DNA of 64,000 nt from Epithemia pelagica (GCA_946965045.2 OX337228.1:3534001-3598000), one strand, 5' to 3'; positions 51,901 through 62,644 are shown, counted from the stretch's first letter. Notes: generated by a model from the sequence alone, not told the origin. Translations and numbers: made by a program.

Positions 51901-52952
51901 CGTTTTTGCAGCTGCCGACTGTTTTCGCGCACGCTTTGTTTGCTGCGTCCATCTCTTGTAGGAGGCATGGGCGACTGGCAAAACCGAAGACTCGATATTC
52001 CGAATCTTCTCGTGCATCGATTTTGCGTTGTTATGAAGGTTTTGAAGAGTTTCCAGGTGTGCTTGTCGTTCTTCTTCGATTTGAGACAACAACCGGCGCG
52101 CCTTGTGGCATTCTTTCTCATACAATGCGTACGAGAGAGCTCGGCGCTCACGGTCAAACTTCTGGTACGCCTGAAGCTCTTCCTTCTCAGACTCCAACTC
52201 TGAAAGTTTGTCCTGCATTTCTTGAAGCAAGGAATGAACGTTATCTAAGCGACCCTGGTTGTCATGCATATGGGAAACCGAGTCACGCTTCTTCTCGTCA
52301 TACAAAACAGTACCAGCCACTTGTTGAAGCAAACGCAATCGCTCAAGATCAGACATCGTGCACAATGCTTGCACTTTGCCTTGTTGGACAATGTAGTATG
52401 GATTCTGTTTGGAGAATCCCGCACCTTCCAGCAAAGACGTGATTTCCTGTTTGGTACATCGCTGTCTTTGAAGAAAAAATTCATCCTTCTTCCAGCCAAT
52501 GGTGCGTCGAATGGTCACTGTTGCTGCCGCAACAGCCAGCCGGTGTTGAGAGTTATCCAAGACGACTTCCACAAAGGCGTGGACTGCAGCGCGTCCAGAT
52601 CCCTCGTGCAACAATGCTTGACGCTCTTCTTGGCGAAGCAGCGCAAAAGGCCCCAGTCCCAAGCAGAATTGGACTTTTGCAGGTTGTGGAACGAAAAAGA
52701 AGGTAAGACGTACAGATAACAGATGTCATAAAATTCATGAAGAGAAGAAAGACGACGTCCAGCAATACACATACCCACCCATTACAATTGGATTTCTAAT
52801 TCAATACAACACGTACCTGCCTGTAGCCAGTTCGATTTTCCACTTCCATTCCGACCAACAATTGTGTTGGTTCCTGGAGAAAACCCTTGAGGGATTTCCC
52901 CTTGTTGACGGAAAGATCGAAAATTATGCAAGGTGATATGGAGAATATGCAT
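48956..52952 (-). CDS. SMC3: Cohesin subunit SMC3 (1,260 aa, three exons)
   Basis: ATPase arm of the cohesin ring that holds sister chromatids together. Exon 1 52952-52817, intron 52816-52674 (143 bp, GTACGT...AAAAG), exon 2 52673-50017, intron 50016-49946 (71 bp, GTATGC...CTCAG), exon 3 49945-48956; all joins are in frame. Exon 1 holds the start MHILHITLHNFRSFRQQ and the Walker A loop GRNGSGKSN. Exon 2 gives the SMC3 signature around LLHEGSGRA, NPYYIVQQGKV and RLLQQVAGT, then coiled coil, a hinge (about residues 510-690, including LPELVREMG and DVLTLEGDLCSRKGAMTGGY), and the return coiled coil. Exon 3 has IQELGSLP, YSHVNKKAFDQYVNFSEQR, the signature LSGGQKALVALALIFAIQ and Walker B FYMFDELDQALD, followed by FIVTTFRPEL. 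Length is close to the human protein. The frame is intact. Confidence 0.93.
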
Positions 52953-53575
52953 TTTTCTGCCGTCTCGGGATTGCCAGCGAAAAAAGCAGACCTAAACACT
53001 CGGTTCCGCCGTTCTTGAGTACAACTTCGAAGAATGCTCTGGTCTGTGAACAACGCCCTTGGTTCACCGTAAACTTGCTCAGTGCTGATGAAAGACGCCT
53101 TTGATCTTTTCTCTCTCGGTTGCTTTATCCGTGTAGTGATATCACTCACTATCACCATAGTCTTTTCCTCGTTTTTGCTTTTTGATGCCAAGAGTCACGA
53201 GAGAGTCCGGCGTTCAGCGCCGACGGTTCTGGAGATCGGGCCGGCGCTTGAATGGCGGGCACATGGAGTGCGGGGGTGGGGTGCAGGAGTAATCCTGAAC
53301 ACCCCCGTAGAATCGGGGGTGATTTTGAGGGTTTAATATCACAGCCACAATTACACATCACACCCTCGTAGTCGCCCCCGCTTCAATGAACAAGCATACA
53401 GTTTTTGATAGCTCAGTCCCGAGAGTCGAGAACGATCCCGGATTCATGAATACTCGTACGGAGTTTCTCAGATGTTCCTAGTTCGCTGTGCTCCGGTTTA
53501 CGGATCAGATTTCGGATGCCGGATGGTAATAATAATCAATTATTTAATATCGATGGATTCTAGGTAGATCAAAAA
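52953..53575. other. SMC3 upstream intergenic region
   Basis: No gene recognised. Contains a 22-bp palindrome, CACCCCCG(TAGAAT)CGGGGGTG, at 53300-53321, and an AT-rich stretch just before the TIR element. Confidence 0.5.
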
Positions 53576-53660
53576 CCCTCGGTATCAGTGTCCACTGCTT
53601 AGCTGTTTTTTGTCTGTGCCACCTTCATAGGTTCCCAAGTGGACACAGACAGAAAATTTC
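53576..53660 (+). repeat. TIR element copy 1, left 85-bp inverted repeat
   Basis: Exact reverse complement of 54878-54962; similarity stops abruptly after GAAAATTTC. Confidence 0.9.
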
Positions 53661-54877
53661 ACTTTTCGTCTGTCCTTTTCACCAATATGGTTCCTCGTGC
53701 TGGTGGAACTGCCGGCGTGCAAGTGACAGTTGGCGGTTAGCATCTTCCTGTGACCGTGACCTCGATTCAAATTTGGAATCCTTTCACACGACTCTCGTCT
53801 CGTCACAAAAATCTCACGCGGTGTCAAAAACATCGACATTGACCATGAAACGAGCTCTTTCCGAATCCTTGCGACCTGAAGCAGTATTTTGGTTTTTCTC
53901 TCTTGTTGCTTGTTGTTTTTCTCTTAGCTTCTTTCATGTCCTGCATAGTTTTCTCACACGTTATCTCATTAATCTTTGTCCCTGTTAATGTTGATGCTTG
54001 GTGCTCCTTTGATTTTGTCGCAATGAAATGGAGGACAAGTCATTGTAGGCCGTTTGCCACAACTTCTCCTTGCTTTAATCGTAGTGCTGTTTGATTGTTG
54101 GTTGGTTGTGTTCTTATTTTTGTAGCATGTTTTTTTACTCTCATCATTGTGCTTCGCCCATCTCCATGTCGACCACAGATCAAGAACCTTTCGTTGTGTG
54201 TCGGATACTCAAGTACCTAGACCTAGAGATGACGACAAACTGAGGCAGCTTGTTGCCACTAGGCCTACTCAAACTAGTCTTCATAGATCACAGAGTCGAT
54301 CAGATATGCTTCAAGATGGCCTCAAACCTACACCAGAGTGTCATGGTTGTTGAAAGCACGGCAATAACACGCACGATCTTACAAAATCTATGAAAGATTA
54401 GAACTAAACTTCTGATAGAAACTCCTAAAATACTCCTACAAAGAATAAAGCTCTATGTGGTCTCCAATTTTAAGCCGAGGCTCGAATGGAGAATTGGCAT
54501 TCCATAGGCACAAACATTCACTCTCAATGAAGTGGACAGAGAGAGAGACAGTTGTCAAATGTCGAATATCAGAAGAGAAAAACGAATACAAGTGTGAGGG
54601 AGAAGTTAGAATGACAGTACAAGAACTGTTGTTGTCATGGAAACATTTTTGTACGTTCAAACTTACCTCAATTGCATGAAAGGCGACAATTCATGCCATG
54701 CCATTGTGGGTGATGGCCTCTGTATGATTTTATGGGGGATTTGGATGGCGCATTCCAACCAACCGTCATCCACGCAGGGCCGCTTGCTGGGCATGCGTCT
54801 GATTCATGAACTGCGAAAACTCCAGCTGTGTATGCGTGCCAATTTGCAATTTAGTCATTTCCATTTGCGTCAAAAAG

Positions 54878-54962
54878 GAAATTTTCTGTCTGTGTCCACT
54901 TGGGAACCTATGAAGGTGGCACAGACAAAAAACAGCTAAGCAGTGGACACTGATACCGAGGG
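54878..54962 (-). repeat. TIR element copy 1, right 85-bp inverted repeat
   Basis: Ends in CCGAGGG at 54962, 17 bp before repeat A1 of the YR retrotransposon. Confidence 0.9.
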
Positions 54963-54979
54963 ATCAGTATGAGCTCCAT

Positions 54980-55228
54980 GGTGTCTGTACTGGGTGGAGT
55001 GACGTGGCCGATGCTGGCCAGACTCCGCGACCGACAACAGAGGTGCGACTGCTCCGCCTCCTCGACGCGAGGCGAGCATCCGATTTGATTCCCACAATCG
55101 GAAGTTTTAGGATGACCCTGATGCAGAGTCGTTGGAGCGTGAGAAGAGCTCACTCTTCTTGGGTTCAGCATCTTTGCAACGACTACGAGACGAGTTCGAG
55201 ATCGCAACAATTCTAGTTAGCTAATCTT
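54980..55228 (+). repeat. Split direct repeat A1 (249 bp)
   Basis: GGTGTCTGTACTGGGTGGAG to CTAATCTT; matches A2 with a single A/G difference (CAACAATTC/CAACGATTC). Also carries the promoter-proximal leader of Gag. Confidence 0.9.
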
Positions 55229-55248
55229 CTGAGTTTACCTTGTTCATC

Positions 55249-58131
55249 ATGACTTTCTCTGGTTCCAATCCGTTCCTCGACGATATCTTTCCGAAGAAAC
55301 CGTCGTCGGCCAAGGGATCTGATCCCCCTGCTCCTTTCTCGTCTGCTCCCGTGGCAGCCGTCGTCTCCCAACCTGACGATCCGAAAGGAGATCAGAAACC
55401 TTCCGCCTCCAACAAGAAGTCCTCTCTCAAGGCTCATGCTCCTAAAGAAGATGATGACATTTACTCTGTCGAGTCCGATTCCGAAGCCCAAGAGAAACTT
55501 TTCGCTGAAGCCAAGACCATCTCTGCTTCTAGCGACACGACCAAGAACCCCAAAGCTCCGCCTCCTCTTGCTTTGAAACGCTTCGATTCTCTCATTGCTT
55601 CCAAAGAAGATCCGACTGGCAACGATGATGAACTTCTCCTCACGGAAGGAGAGATTGGCACTGACCCTGACGACGAAAACCCACCCTTTCTTCTTCGTGC
55701 AGGCGCCTATCGTCATGAGTTCTATTTCACTCATGATTTCCACAAGCTCTCCGACAAGTCTCTCGAATACATCTTTTCAGAACTCGAGAAATCTGCTCCG
55801 ATTGATTGGTGTGACTCCTTTTTCAAGCCCCTCCACGTCACTTTGACCCGTGATCCTTCCCTTTGGTCAGAAGTTCGATCCAGCTTCAATCGTCTCACCT
55901 CCACGGACGATCTCCATATTTGGTTGACCTCCAAGACGAAGAACCATCCTTTTGCTTTGTTGGGTTTGTCTCGCGGCGGTAACCCCTTTCTCTTTCACAA
56001 CCTTTGTTGCCCTGAGAATTGTGGTTCCTTTATTGATCCCCAGATCCCGTTTTATGGTCTCAATCGCATCCCGTTTGAGTCCATCCCGTTCCAACTTGAC
56101 AACGATGATGTTCCCCTCCTCTTAAGCGATCACGTGTTCTCTCAAGTCCCCACTTTTGCGGAGATCCTCGATCATTGCGTCGTTGAAATTGATGACTTCT
56201 CCCCGTCGTCATCTTTCCCTCACTTGACCTTCGATTCATCCAAGTTCAAAAGCTTCTCTGGTGTTGCTTCCAGCTCCTCTTCCTCCTCGAAGACCGATCG
56301 TGACTTTGTCTGCTCGAGCTTATGCCTCATCCCACCTTGTTTCTCTGGATTGATGCTTCACAACACCGATGCCTCGACCCACAATGTCAACGTCTCGTTT
56401 GAGGACTTAGCCAGTGGATTGTACAAGGTTGCCCTCCACCATTGGTGGACGTCCTCCATGGACAGTACCGTAGAGGTCAAGAAGAAAGGTATGCCTCTTG
56501 ACTATCCTCTCCTCATGATTCAAGAGCCGATCATTCGCTTCCTTTGGATCGTTCTTCACCGTCGAGACAGCCCCAAGTTGCAGATTGTTTTCCCATCGAT
56601 TCCCAAGGACCCTTCGAAAGCGAATTCCACGATTTCGATTCATCGCTCCCGAGTCTTTCCCAACCTTGCTCCTCAAGCCCGCACGACACCGTCATCCTCC
56701 AAGCGCCCATCTTTGCGTCGCTCCTCGTCCAATGTCCGCTTTCAATCGACATCTCCGGTTGATTATTTGATGCCGCCTCAAGATACCTCCCCATCGACAG
56801 ATCAGCTCTCTTCCCAAGGCAATGGCGTCCGAATGCTTGACGACGATGGCAATGTCCATTTTGTCTCTCCCGAGATGTTCTTACTCTCGAAATGCATTAA
56901 GGAGATGACATCCAAGAAAAGCGGCAACGAAGATGACATCACTGCCCCAGAATCAAAAAGCATGTTTCGCGACATGCCACTGAACGCTCAGAAGACTTTG
57001 CGCCTTGGATCGATTACTTCATCTGCCATCTCTTTACCAGATGAATTGTCCCAGATCATCAAAATCGTCTGGAAATCGAAAAACTCCGCAACATTCTTTG
57101 AGTCTTTTCTCGCCGAAGTCTTCGATCCCTCAGACAATGCATGCACCATCCTTTTCGGACAATGCACCGTCATTCAACGCTTGGGTTTACGTTGGAAGTC
57201 CGAAGCTTGTCCAGGGGGTTTCAGTCCCTTCTCGTTCGATCCCTACGCCATTCCAGGCTTGGATTCGAACAACACCCTGGACAAGAATATCCGACAACAG
57301 ATTCATGACGCTTCCTTGTTTCACTTAAACGATATGAAACAATCCAAGGACATGCAGCAATTGTACTCTGACCACAACCTATTTTTCCCGAGAACAGCGG
57401 ATGAGTTCGAAAAGCAGTTGCGTTCTTTCTGGGCATGCGCAAAAGGCCTTTGTGGCTCATCTTCGATGATTGCGAACCAAGTTCTCAAGGTCTTGAACTT
57501 TTACCACAAGTTTCGGACAAAGATTATGGCCAAGCAACAGAGCTCGGGTAACGACTTTTATTTCGGGCAATTTCTTTTTGCCATCGACGAAGCTGTTCAA
57601 GAGTTCGTTGCGACCCTATCGAGTGCTTCATCACTAGCAGACATTGGCTTCAACGATTTCGAAGAACGCGTGAATTGGATCTTATTCAATGTCAAGACCG
57701 GTTCGACTCTCGTTTCCCTCCCTCCGGCACTACAAGCCAAATTCCAAGCCAACCAACTCAAGCACTCCCAAAAGAAACGTTCGGCAGGTTCTGATGACGG
57801 TCCTTCCAATCCCAAGCGTCAACAGAATTCAACTTCGTCGAACTCTGACCCACCCAAGACCCCCATCACTTTTGACTCACCACCCAATTGGCGACTTCCA
57901 CCCGAATCCAATTACATGAGTGTATTCCCACCAAGCGTTCTTTCCAACATCCCCTTCGTGACGAAAGATGGGGGGAAGAAGCAACATTTTTGCAACATCT
58001 TGTTCACCAAAGGAATCTGCAAGAAAGGCAAGAAATGTAAATTTCTTCATGATGATCCCAGCAAACACAACAAGAAAGAGGCCATGGACGAGTTCTACCG
58101 ATCCGCATATGCCAATGCGAATCGCAATTGA
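55249..58131 (+). CDS. YR retrotransposon Gag-like protein with CCCH zinc finger (960 aa)
   Basis: The first ORF of the element, starting 20 bp after A1 at the first ATG (MTFSGSNPFLDDIFPKK). Residues 1-130 are Pro/Ser/Asp-rich and disordered; the middle (about 140-480 and 570-860) looks folded but matches no family I can name. Near the C-terminus lies a single CCCH finger, C-x8-C-x5-C-x3-H (CNILFTKGICKKGKKCKFLH), in place of the CCHC knuckle usual in Gag, and probably binding RNA. Position and finger support a Gag/nucleocapsid role; this is inference. The frame is intact. Confidence 0.72.
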   Translation: MTFSGSNPFLDDIFPKKPSSAKGSDPPAPFSSAPVAAVVSQPDDPKGDQKPSASNKKSSLKAHAPKEDDDIYSVESDSEAQEKLFAEAKTISASSDTTKNPKAPPPLALKRFDSLIASKEDPTGNDDELLLTEGEIGTDPDDENPPFLLRAGAYRHEFYFTHDFHKLSDKSLEYIFSELEKSAPIDWCDSFFKPLHVTLTRDPSLWSEVRSSFNRLTSTDDLHIWLTSKTKNHPFALLGLSRGGNPFLFHNLCCPENCGSFIDPQIPFYGLNRIPFESIPFQLDNDDVPLLLSDHVFSQVPTFAEILDHCVVEIDDFSPSSSFPHLTFDSSKFKSFSGVASSSSSSSKTDRDFVCSSLCLIPPCFSGLMLHNTDASTHNVNVSFEDLASGLYKVALHHWWTSSMDSTVEVKKKGMPLDYPLLMIQEPIIRFLWIVLHRRDSPKLQIVFPSIPKDPSKANSTISIHRSRVFPNLAPQARTTPSSSKRPSLRRSSSNVRFQSTSPVDYLMPPQDTSPSTDQLSSQGNGVRMLDDDGNVHFVSPEMFLLSKCIKEMTSKKSGNEDDITAPESKSMFRDMPLNAQKTLRLGSITSSAISLPDELSQIIKIVWKSKNSATFFESFLAEVFDPSDNACTILFGQCTVIQRLGLRWKSEACPGGFSPFSFDPYAIPGLDSNNTLDKNIRQQIHDASLFHLNDMKQSKDMQQLYSDHNLFFPRTADEFEKQLRSFWACAKGLCGSSSMIANQVLKVLNFYHKFRTKIMAKQQSSGNDFYFGQFLFAIDEAVQEFVATLSSASSLADIGFNDFEERVNWILFNVKTGSTLVSLPPALQAKFQANQLKHSQKKRSAGSDDGPSNPKRQQNSTSSNSDPPKTPITFDSPPNWRLPPESNYMSVFPPSVLSNIPFVTKDGGKKQHFCNILFTKGICKKGKKCKFLHDDPSKHNKKEAMDEFYRSAYANANRN

Positions 58132-58715
58132 CGCCAGGCCGGGTTGATTGTTTCTTCATCATCGAATTCATCTTCCTTTTTGCGAGACGACTCTTGACCC
58201 ACCGATAATAGTAAAAATATAGTTGCGGAGTCTTCTTCTTACTCCAAGCCTCTTTCACCTTCATCACCTTCCGCATCCAACATTGTTGCATCCTTCCTCC
58301 CTCCATTGGCGACACCGTCGTCTGACCAAAACCCAAGATTCCAAGCACTGCGAACCCTTTTCTGGTTCATCATGTCACACAAGATTACTCAAGATACCCC
58401 GAGACTCGTCAACGAGAACTCTCCGATCTGATCTCGTCCGTTCAGAATCAATGTGTCATCACGTCTGATTCTACTCCCAAGATCCGTTCGTCCGTTGACG
58501 CATCCCCCACCAATTCCACGATTGCCACCAATCGTTCCCAACCAACCTCGAAGGATCTCGCAAGAGACTCCTTTTCCGTTGGCACCCCCACAAGACCCCC
58601 AAGTCCCCCAAGTTCCCTTTCCGAAAATCTGCCCTCACAAATTGCGGAATCTCTCCCAGGGAGCTCCTCTGCAATCATCGGGTCTGATTTTTCCGGCAAG
58701 CCATTACAACGAAAT
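58132..58715 (+). other. Gag-RT spacer with the probable RT start and a frame break
   Basis: The RT frame is open upstream of 58716 to 58326 but contains no ATG. An ATG at 58373 (MSHKITQDTP) lies in another frame; adding one C in the run at 58397-58400 would connect it smoothly to the RT frame (ETRQRELSDLISSVQNQ). So the RT ORF likely started at 58373 and suffered a 1-nt loss, or uses frameshifting or splicing. Confidence 0.5.
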
Positions 58716-61670
58716 GTGAAAAGACTTGAACAAGCTCGAAAAGCGGATTTAAATTTACTAGGTGAGTCTAACATTGCTGATGACACAGAGTTTCGTTCCC
58801 CAAGTTCCGCTCTATGCTACCTTCCCAATGAGATTTCCAAGATTTTTCCCTCAAGACTGGCCCCTCCTCCACTCCAACCGATTAGCCACCCAATTCGTCT
58901 TTCCGTCATGCTTTTCATCGCCGATCACAAGCCATCAACCCCCAAGCCATCACCCTTTCGTCACTCTATCGACGATTCTGTTGTTTTGTCCAATGCAACC
59001 TTCAACTCACAGCTGATTGAACGGTTTGATTTTGACATGCAACGAGTGATCGACAGTCACCCCGACTCCGTCATCACACCCGGCTCGGAATTTCGCACAG
59101 CCCAAATTCTCGAACCACTCCTAGCCGGCCACCCAAACTGGTCACGGTTTCACCACAATATCACGCATGGTGTCTCCTATCCTCTCACAGCTGAGGAAGA
59201 CGAGCCAGCCAGACGCGCTGAAAACGAGGCAATCCTCGAATACGGCAATCACGCCTCTGGTAGAAAGAATCCAGAAGCTCTCTCGAAAGTCCTCCGCAAA
59301 GACGCTTCGAAAGGTTTCTCCCTTCCCATCACCTTTGACTGTGCCAAACGTATCAAGCACAGCCGAATCAGTCCCATGGGCGTCGCTCACCAACTCGGCA
59401 TCGATGCCAACGGCGACCTTGTTCCGAAAGACCGCTTGACACACGACCAGTCCTTTTCCCTCGGATTTTGCCCCTCGACCAACGACTTGATCGACCAAAG
59501 CAAATTGATTGACCTTGTGATGGGCCACTGTTTAGACCGTGTTCTCCACCAGATTGTTGCATTGCGTTGGAAATTTCCCACCGATCGCATCCTCATCAGC
59601 AAGTTTGATTGGTCATCTGCCTATCGTCGCGTCCATGGCGATGGCGATGTCGCAGCAAGGAATATTACCATTGACCCCTCCAATTCCTTTGCTCACCTCA
59701 ATCTACGGTTGACCTTTGGAGCATCCGCCAACCCGGCCGAATTTTCCATCGTCTCGGAAATCGGAACTGACTTCTGCAACGACCTGGCCGATTTCGATGA
59801 ATGGCAGCCAGACCTTTGTCAATCGCCACTCCAGGAAGGAATTGGAGGACCCAAGTATTTACCAGAGGAAGTTCCACTCGTCGCAGCATGTGAATTGGCA
59901 GTCTCTGTCCCACCACGTCCCCATGGTTTTCACGACTCATATCTGGATGATATGATCCAAGTCTTCCTTGCAACCAACCCTCACCTTGGCCGATGCCCGA
60001 GCATCGTTCCTCTCGTCGTCCATCTCATGACAAGACCAGTTGCCAAGGATGAGCCAATTACACGAAAAGACATGCTGGAAGCCGATAAACTTGAAGCCGA
60101 AGGTGCACCCGCTGAAGAACAACGAGTTCTCGGGTGGATTGTTGACACAAGACGACTTCTCCTTCGTCTCCCAAAAGATAAACTGATTGGTTGGACCCGA
60201 GAAGTCCAACATCTTCTCAAGACCCGTCGAACCACCTTCCACAACCTCCGTAGCTTGATTGGAAAATTACTACATGCCACCAAAGGCATACCCCACGCAT
60301 CCTTTTGGTTGTCTCGCCTTCGCGAGTACCAAACCTTCATTGAACGGGCGTTCCGACAAAAACAGAAAGCAAAACCACCAGAGACGAACAAGAATCCGAA
60401 ACGTCCTCGACCCAACCGAGACGTCCCTCCAGCATTCTATCGGTACTCCATTCCAGACTCCATCGCCAAGGATCTTGAAATGTGGCCGTCTCTCCTCCAA
60501 CATGCCCACAACGGCATCTCGTTCAATCGACTGGTTTGTCGCGTTCCCACCCATCTCTTCCATGCCGACTCCTGCCCCGAAGGGATGGGCGGTTACTCGG
60601 TGCGATCCGGCAGAGCATGGCGATTCCGAATCGACCAAACAAGACTCCAAGCTCTTGCCCAACTCGACCCATCATCCACCAACACACGCACCAACAATCT
60701 CTTTGAATACATCGCAATTGTTGTGTCAATGTGGGTTGATTGTTGGTTCGATGGCATCGAAGAAAACTCGGCCGTACTGAGTCTCTCCGACAACTCGTCC
60801 GCCGTCGGCTGGATGTACAAATCATCTTTCGGATCTGACAAGCCGTTGCATGTCCAAGTCTCCAAGAAGCTAACAGAACTTATTCTTCACCACAAGTTCT
60901 CCCTTCAAGCCGAGCATATTCCAGGGAGCAAGAACGATGTGTCAGATATTTTGTCACGACACTGGCATCTTAACGATAACGAACTTACCCTTTTTCTTCA
61001 TGAAAATTTTATGCCGCAGATTCCCGAGAATTTTCACATCAATCCCTTACCCAACGAAATACTATGTTGGATCTCCTCGATCGTGCCAGCGTGTCCCGAA
61101 TCTTCTTCGGCAAGACCGAAGGAGCACACCAAAAGCGCGACCAATGTTGGCAACGACGGACAGAACATCTCGACAGGATTGGATTCGGTCACGACCCACT
61201 CCTCGAGTCCGTCAGAGCAACCAACCACAGAGCCAGCATCGCATGTTCCTTCTTACAAGCCCTCCGCGATGCCGAATACACCAAGAATCGCGACCGCTCG
61301 CAACCTCTTCGAGCAAGCACTCTTAGCCAAGCCATTGGAGACTTGGCATCGTGCTTCCGGCATCATGACCGGCCGAGCCCCTGCCACTGTCAAGACAGCC
61401 ATCACGTCCACCCCCTCGTCGCTTCCCTCAAACGCGCGTGGTCAAATCTGGATCCCCCCGAGAAACGAGAAAAAGCCGTCACTGCCAAACATCTCCGCTT
61501 TCTCTGGCTCCACAGTTGTCGCAACACCCGACTCACCAACCCACCACGAGTCTACGACTTCTCCACATTCAAGGCCGTCGTCGCCGACCTTGCCGGCTGT
61601 GGGTTCTTCTTTGGATGCCGAAGCTGTGAACTCACGACCGTACCCCACCGAGGCAAGACCAAGCTCCTAA
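58326..61670 (+). CDS. YR retrotransposon reverse transcriptase and RNase H
   Basis: RT palm motifs: KFDWSSAYRRVHGD (motif A, Asp codon 59607), LRLTFGASANPAEFS (motif B, the FG...P..F form of the DIRS order) and SYLDDMIQVF (catalytic box at 59940). RNase H: HLFHADSCPEGMGG, NNLFEYIAIV, LSLSDNSSAVGW and DVSDILSRHW, giving D, E, D and the terminal D/H cluster. The last 190 residues are Ser/Pro/Thr-rich and overlap the recombinase frame, so the true end may be near 61070 with the remainder a by-product. The region before 58716 is a Ser/Pro-rich leader. No ATG begins this frame (see the spacer entry). The enzyme would copy the element RNA to DNA in the replication intermediate. Confidence 0.8.
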   Translation, partial: PKPKIPSTANPFLVHHVTQDYSRYPETRQRELSDLISSVQNQCVITSDSTPKIRSSVDASPTNSTIATNRSQPTSKDLARDSFSVGTPTRPPSPPSSLSENLPSQIAESLPGSSSAIIGSDFSGKPLQRNVKRLEQARKADLNLLGESNIADDTEFRSPSSALCYLPNEISKIFPSRLAPPPLQPISHPIRLSVMLFIADHKPSTPKPSPFRHSIDDSVVLSNATFNSQLIERFDFDMQRVIDSHPDSVITPGSEFRTAQILEPLLAGHPNWSRFHHNITHGVSYPLTAEEDEPARRAENEAILEYGNHASGRKNPEALSKVLRKDASKGFSLPITFDCAKRIKHSRISPMGVAHQLGIDANGDLVPKDRLTHDQSFSLGFCPSTNDLIDQSKLIDLVMGHCLDRVLHQIVALRWKFPTDRILISKFDWSSAYRRVHGDGDVAARNITIDPSNSFAHLNLRLTFGASANPAEFSIVSEIGTDFCNDLADFDEWQPDLCQSPLQEGIGGPKYLPEEVPLVAACELAVSVPPRPHGFHDSYLDDMIQVFLATNPHLGRCPSIVPLVVHLMTRPVAKDEPITRKDMLEADKLEAEGAPAEEQRVLGWIVDTRRLLLRLPKDKLIGWTREVQHLLKTRRTTFHNLRSLIGKLLHATKGIPHASFWLSRLREYQTFIERAFRQKQKAKPPETNKNPKRPRPNRDVPPAFYRYSIPDSIAKDLEMWPSLLQHAHNGISFNRLVCRVPTHLFHADSCPEGMGGYSVRSGRAWRFRIDQTRLQALAQLDPSSTNTRTNNLFEYIAIVVSMWVDCWFDGIEENSAVLSLSDNSSAVGWMYKSSFGSDKPLHVQVSKKLTELILHHKFSLQAEHIPGSKNDVSDILSRHWHLNDNELTLFLHENFMPQIPENFHINPLPNEILCWISSIVPACPESSSARPKEHTKSATNVGNDGQNISTGLDSVTTHSSSPSEQPTTEPASHVPSYKPSAMPNTPRIATARNLFEQALLAKPLETWHRASGIMTGRAPATVKTAITSTPSSLPSNARGQIWIPPRNEKKPSLPNISAFSGSTVVATPDSPTHHESTTSPHSRPSSPTLPAVGSSLDAEAVNSRPYPTEARPSS

Positions 61671-62428
61671 CCATCGGCGACGTCGTCTTTTACACAGCAA
61701 AGAAACATGAAACAATCGCCGCAAATCATCCAGACTTCCACCACCTCGCGAAATACGTATCAATAACCTTTCGCGACCAAAAGAACAACCACAAAGCAGA
61801 AACACGGACTCAAAGCCGGACCAGCGATCCCGTCCTCGACCCTGTCCTCCTCTGGGGCCGAGTCATTCGCAGAATCCTGCACTACCGTCCAAAAGCCCCT
61901 CCAACCACCACTGTAAATTGCTGATATGACCCAACCAACCCATCTCTTCCTCCCCGTTTCGTCCGACAAGAAGACACTCGCAACCTGTTACGAGAAACCT
62001 GTGTATTGGGCGGCGGATTCAACGCCTTCGGCTACCACCCAATGGACATTGGGACGCATTCCCTTCGGTCAGGAGCAGCCATGGCTCTCTTCCTGGCTGA
62101 TTGTTCCGTCGTCAAGATCATGATTCTTGGTCGATGGAGCTCGACCGCCTTCATGAAATATATCCGACCACAGGTTCTTGAATGGACCACGGGCATGGCC
62201 CAATTAATGCTCAACACCACCGACTTTCGGCATGTTGACAACTCAACAACAGCTTCCCGCATCGCCTCCTTGGAACAACTGCGGAACCGACTCGACAACC
62301 TCGTTGATCCGGCCCTTCAAACGAACAGCGAGACTGCTCTCGAATCACCGGATGAAAACCTCTTTAACACCTTCAATGGCCAAGATCCCCAACATCACTT
62401 CCCCACCACTCTCCATCTCGACTTCTAG
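61064..62428 (+). pseudogene. YR retrotransposon tyrosine recombinase, one in-frame stop
   Basis: Starts at ATG 61064 (MLDLLDRASVSRIFFGKTEG), overlapping the end of the RT frame by about 600 nt. The N-terminal 150 residues form the core-binding half. Catalytic residues: Arg186 in FFGCRSCEL, Lys candidate in HRGKTKLLTIGD, His332 and Arg335 in HSLRSGAAM, and Tyr366 in FMKYIRPQ, so the R-K-H-R-Y set is complete. The frame is broken once by TGA at 61922-61924, after which the same frame resumes (YDPTNPSLPPRF). TGA could derive from CGA or TGG. Role: integrates the circular cDNA by site-specific recombination without a target duplication. A separate ORF from the following Met codons is not likely. 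Confidence 0.82.
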
Positions 62429-62472
62429 CCCAGCTGGACATCGTTGGATTGTAATATCGGGTTTGATGGTAG

Positions 62473-62644
62473 TGGAGCCATTTTTGGTTTCAGAGGCCTT
62501 CGGCAAAACTATGTGTCTATCGTTTAGATTTAGCATCTTGTTTACAAATCTCAACGGACCAAGTTTTCGGTGACAGAACCGACTGCGATCTCTCGGACAG
62601 ACCGAAACGGCACGTGCCAAGGATGTTTGTCGTAGTGTCTCTTC
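62473..62644 (+). repeat. Split direct repeat B1 (172 bp)
   Basis: TGGAGCCATTTTTGG to GTGTCTCTTC; matches B2 at 62916-63087 with one difference (AGCATCTTG/AGAATCTTG). Directly abuts A2. Confidence 0.9.

Larger units (their letters stand above)
53576..54962. mobile_element. TIR element copy 1, 1,387 bp, non-autonomous
   Basis: Perfect 85-bp terminal inverted repeats (53576-53660 and 54878-54962; outer end CCCTCGGTATCAGTGTCCAC). The interior has no transposase; two short open frames (53773-53988, 54147-54353) are shared with copy 2 but look non-coding. Flanks are ATCAAAAA and ATCAGTAT, not a clean duplication. Superfamily unknown. The mobilising enzyme must come from elsewhere. Confidence 0.85.

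Noticed and set aside
53773-54353. Small proteins encoded by the TIR element
   Set aside because: Short, not transposase-like, and the changes between copies do not favour synonymous positions.
54954-54980. Target-site duplication of the TIR element (ATCAAAAA/ATCAGTAT)
   Set aside because: Only five of eight bases agree; too weak to call.
61070-61670. Genuine 600-nt overlap of RT and recombinase coding sequence
   Set aside because: In this interval the RT frame is Ser/Pro/Thr-rich and featureless while the recombinase frame shows domain-like sequence; the RT tail is probably incidental.
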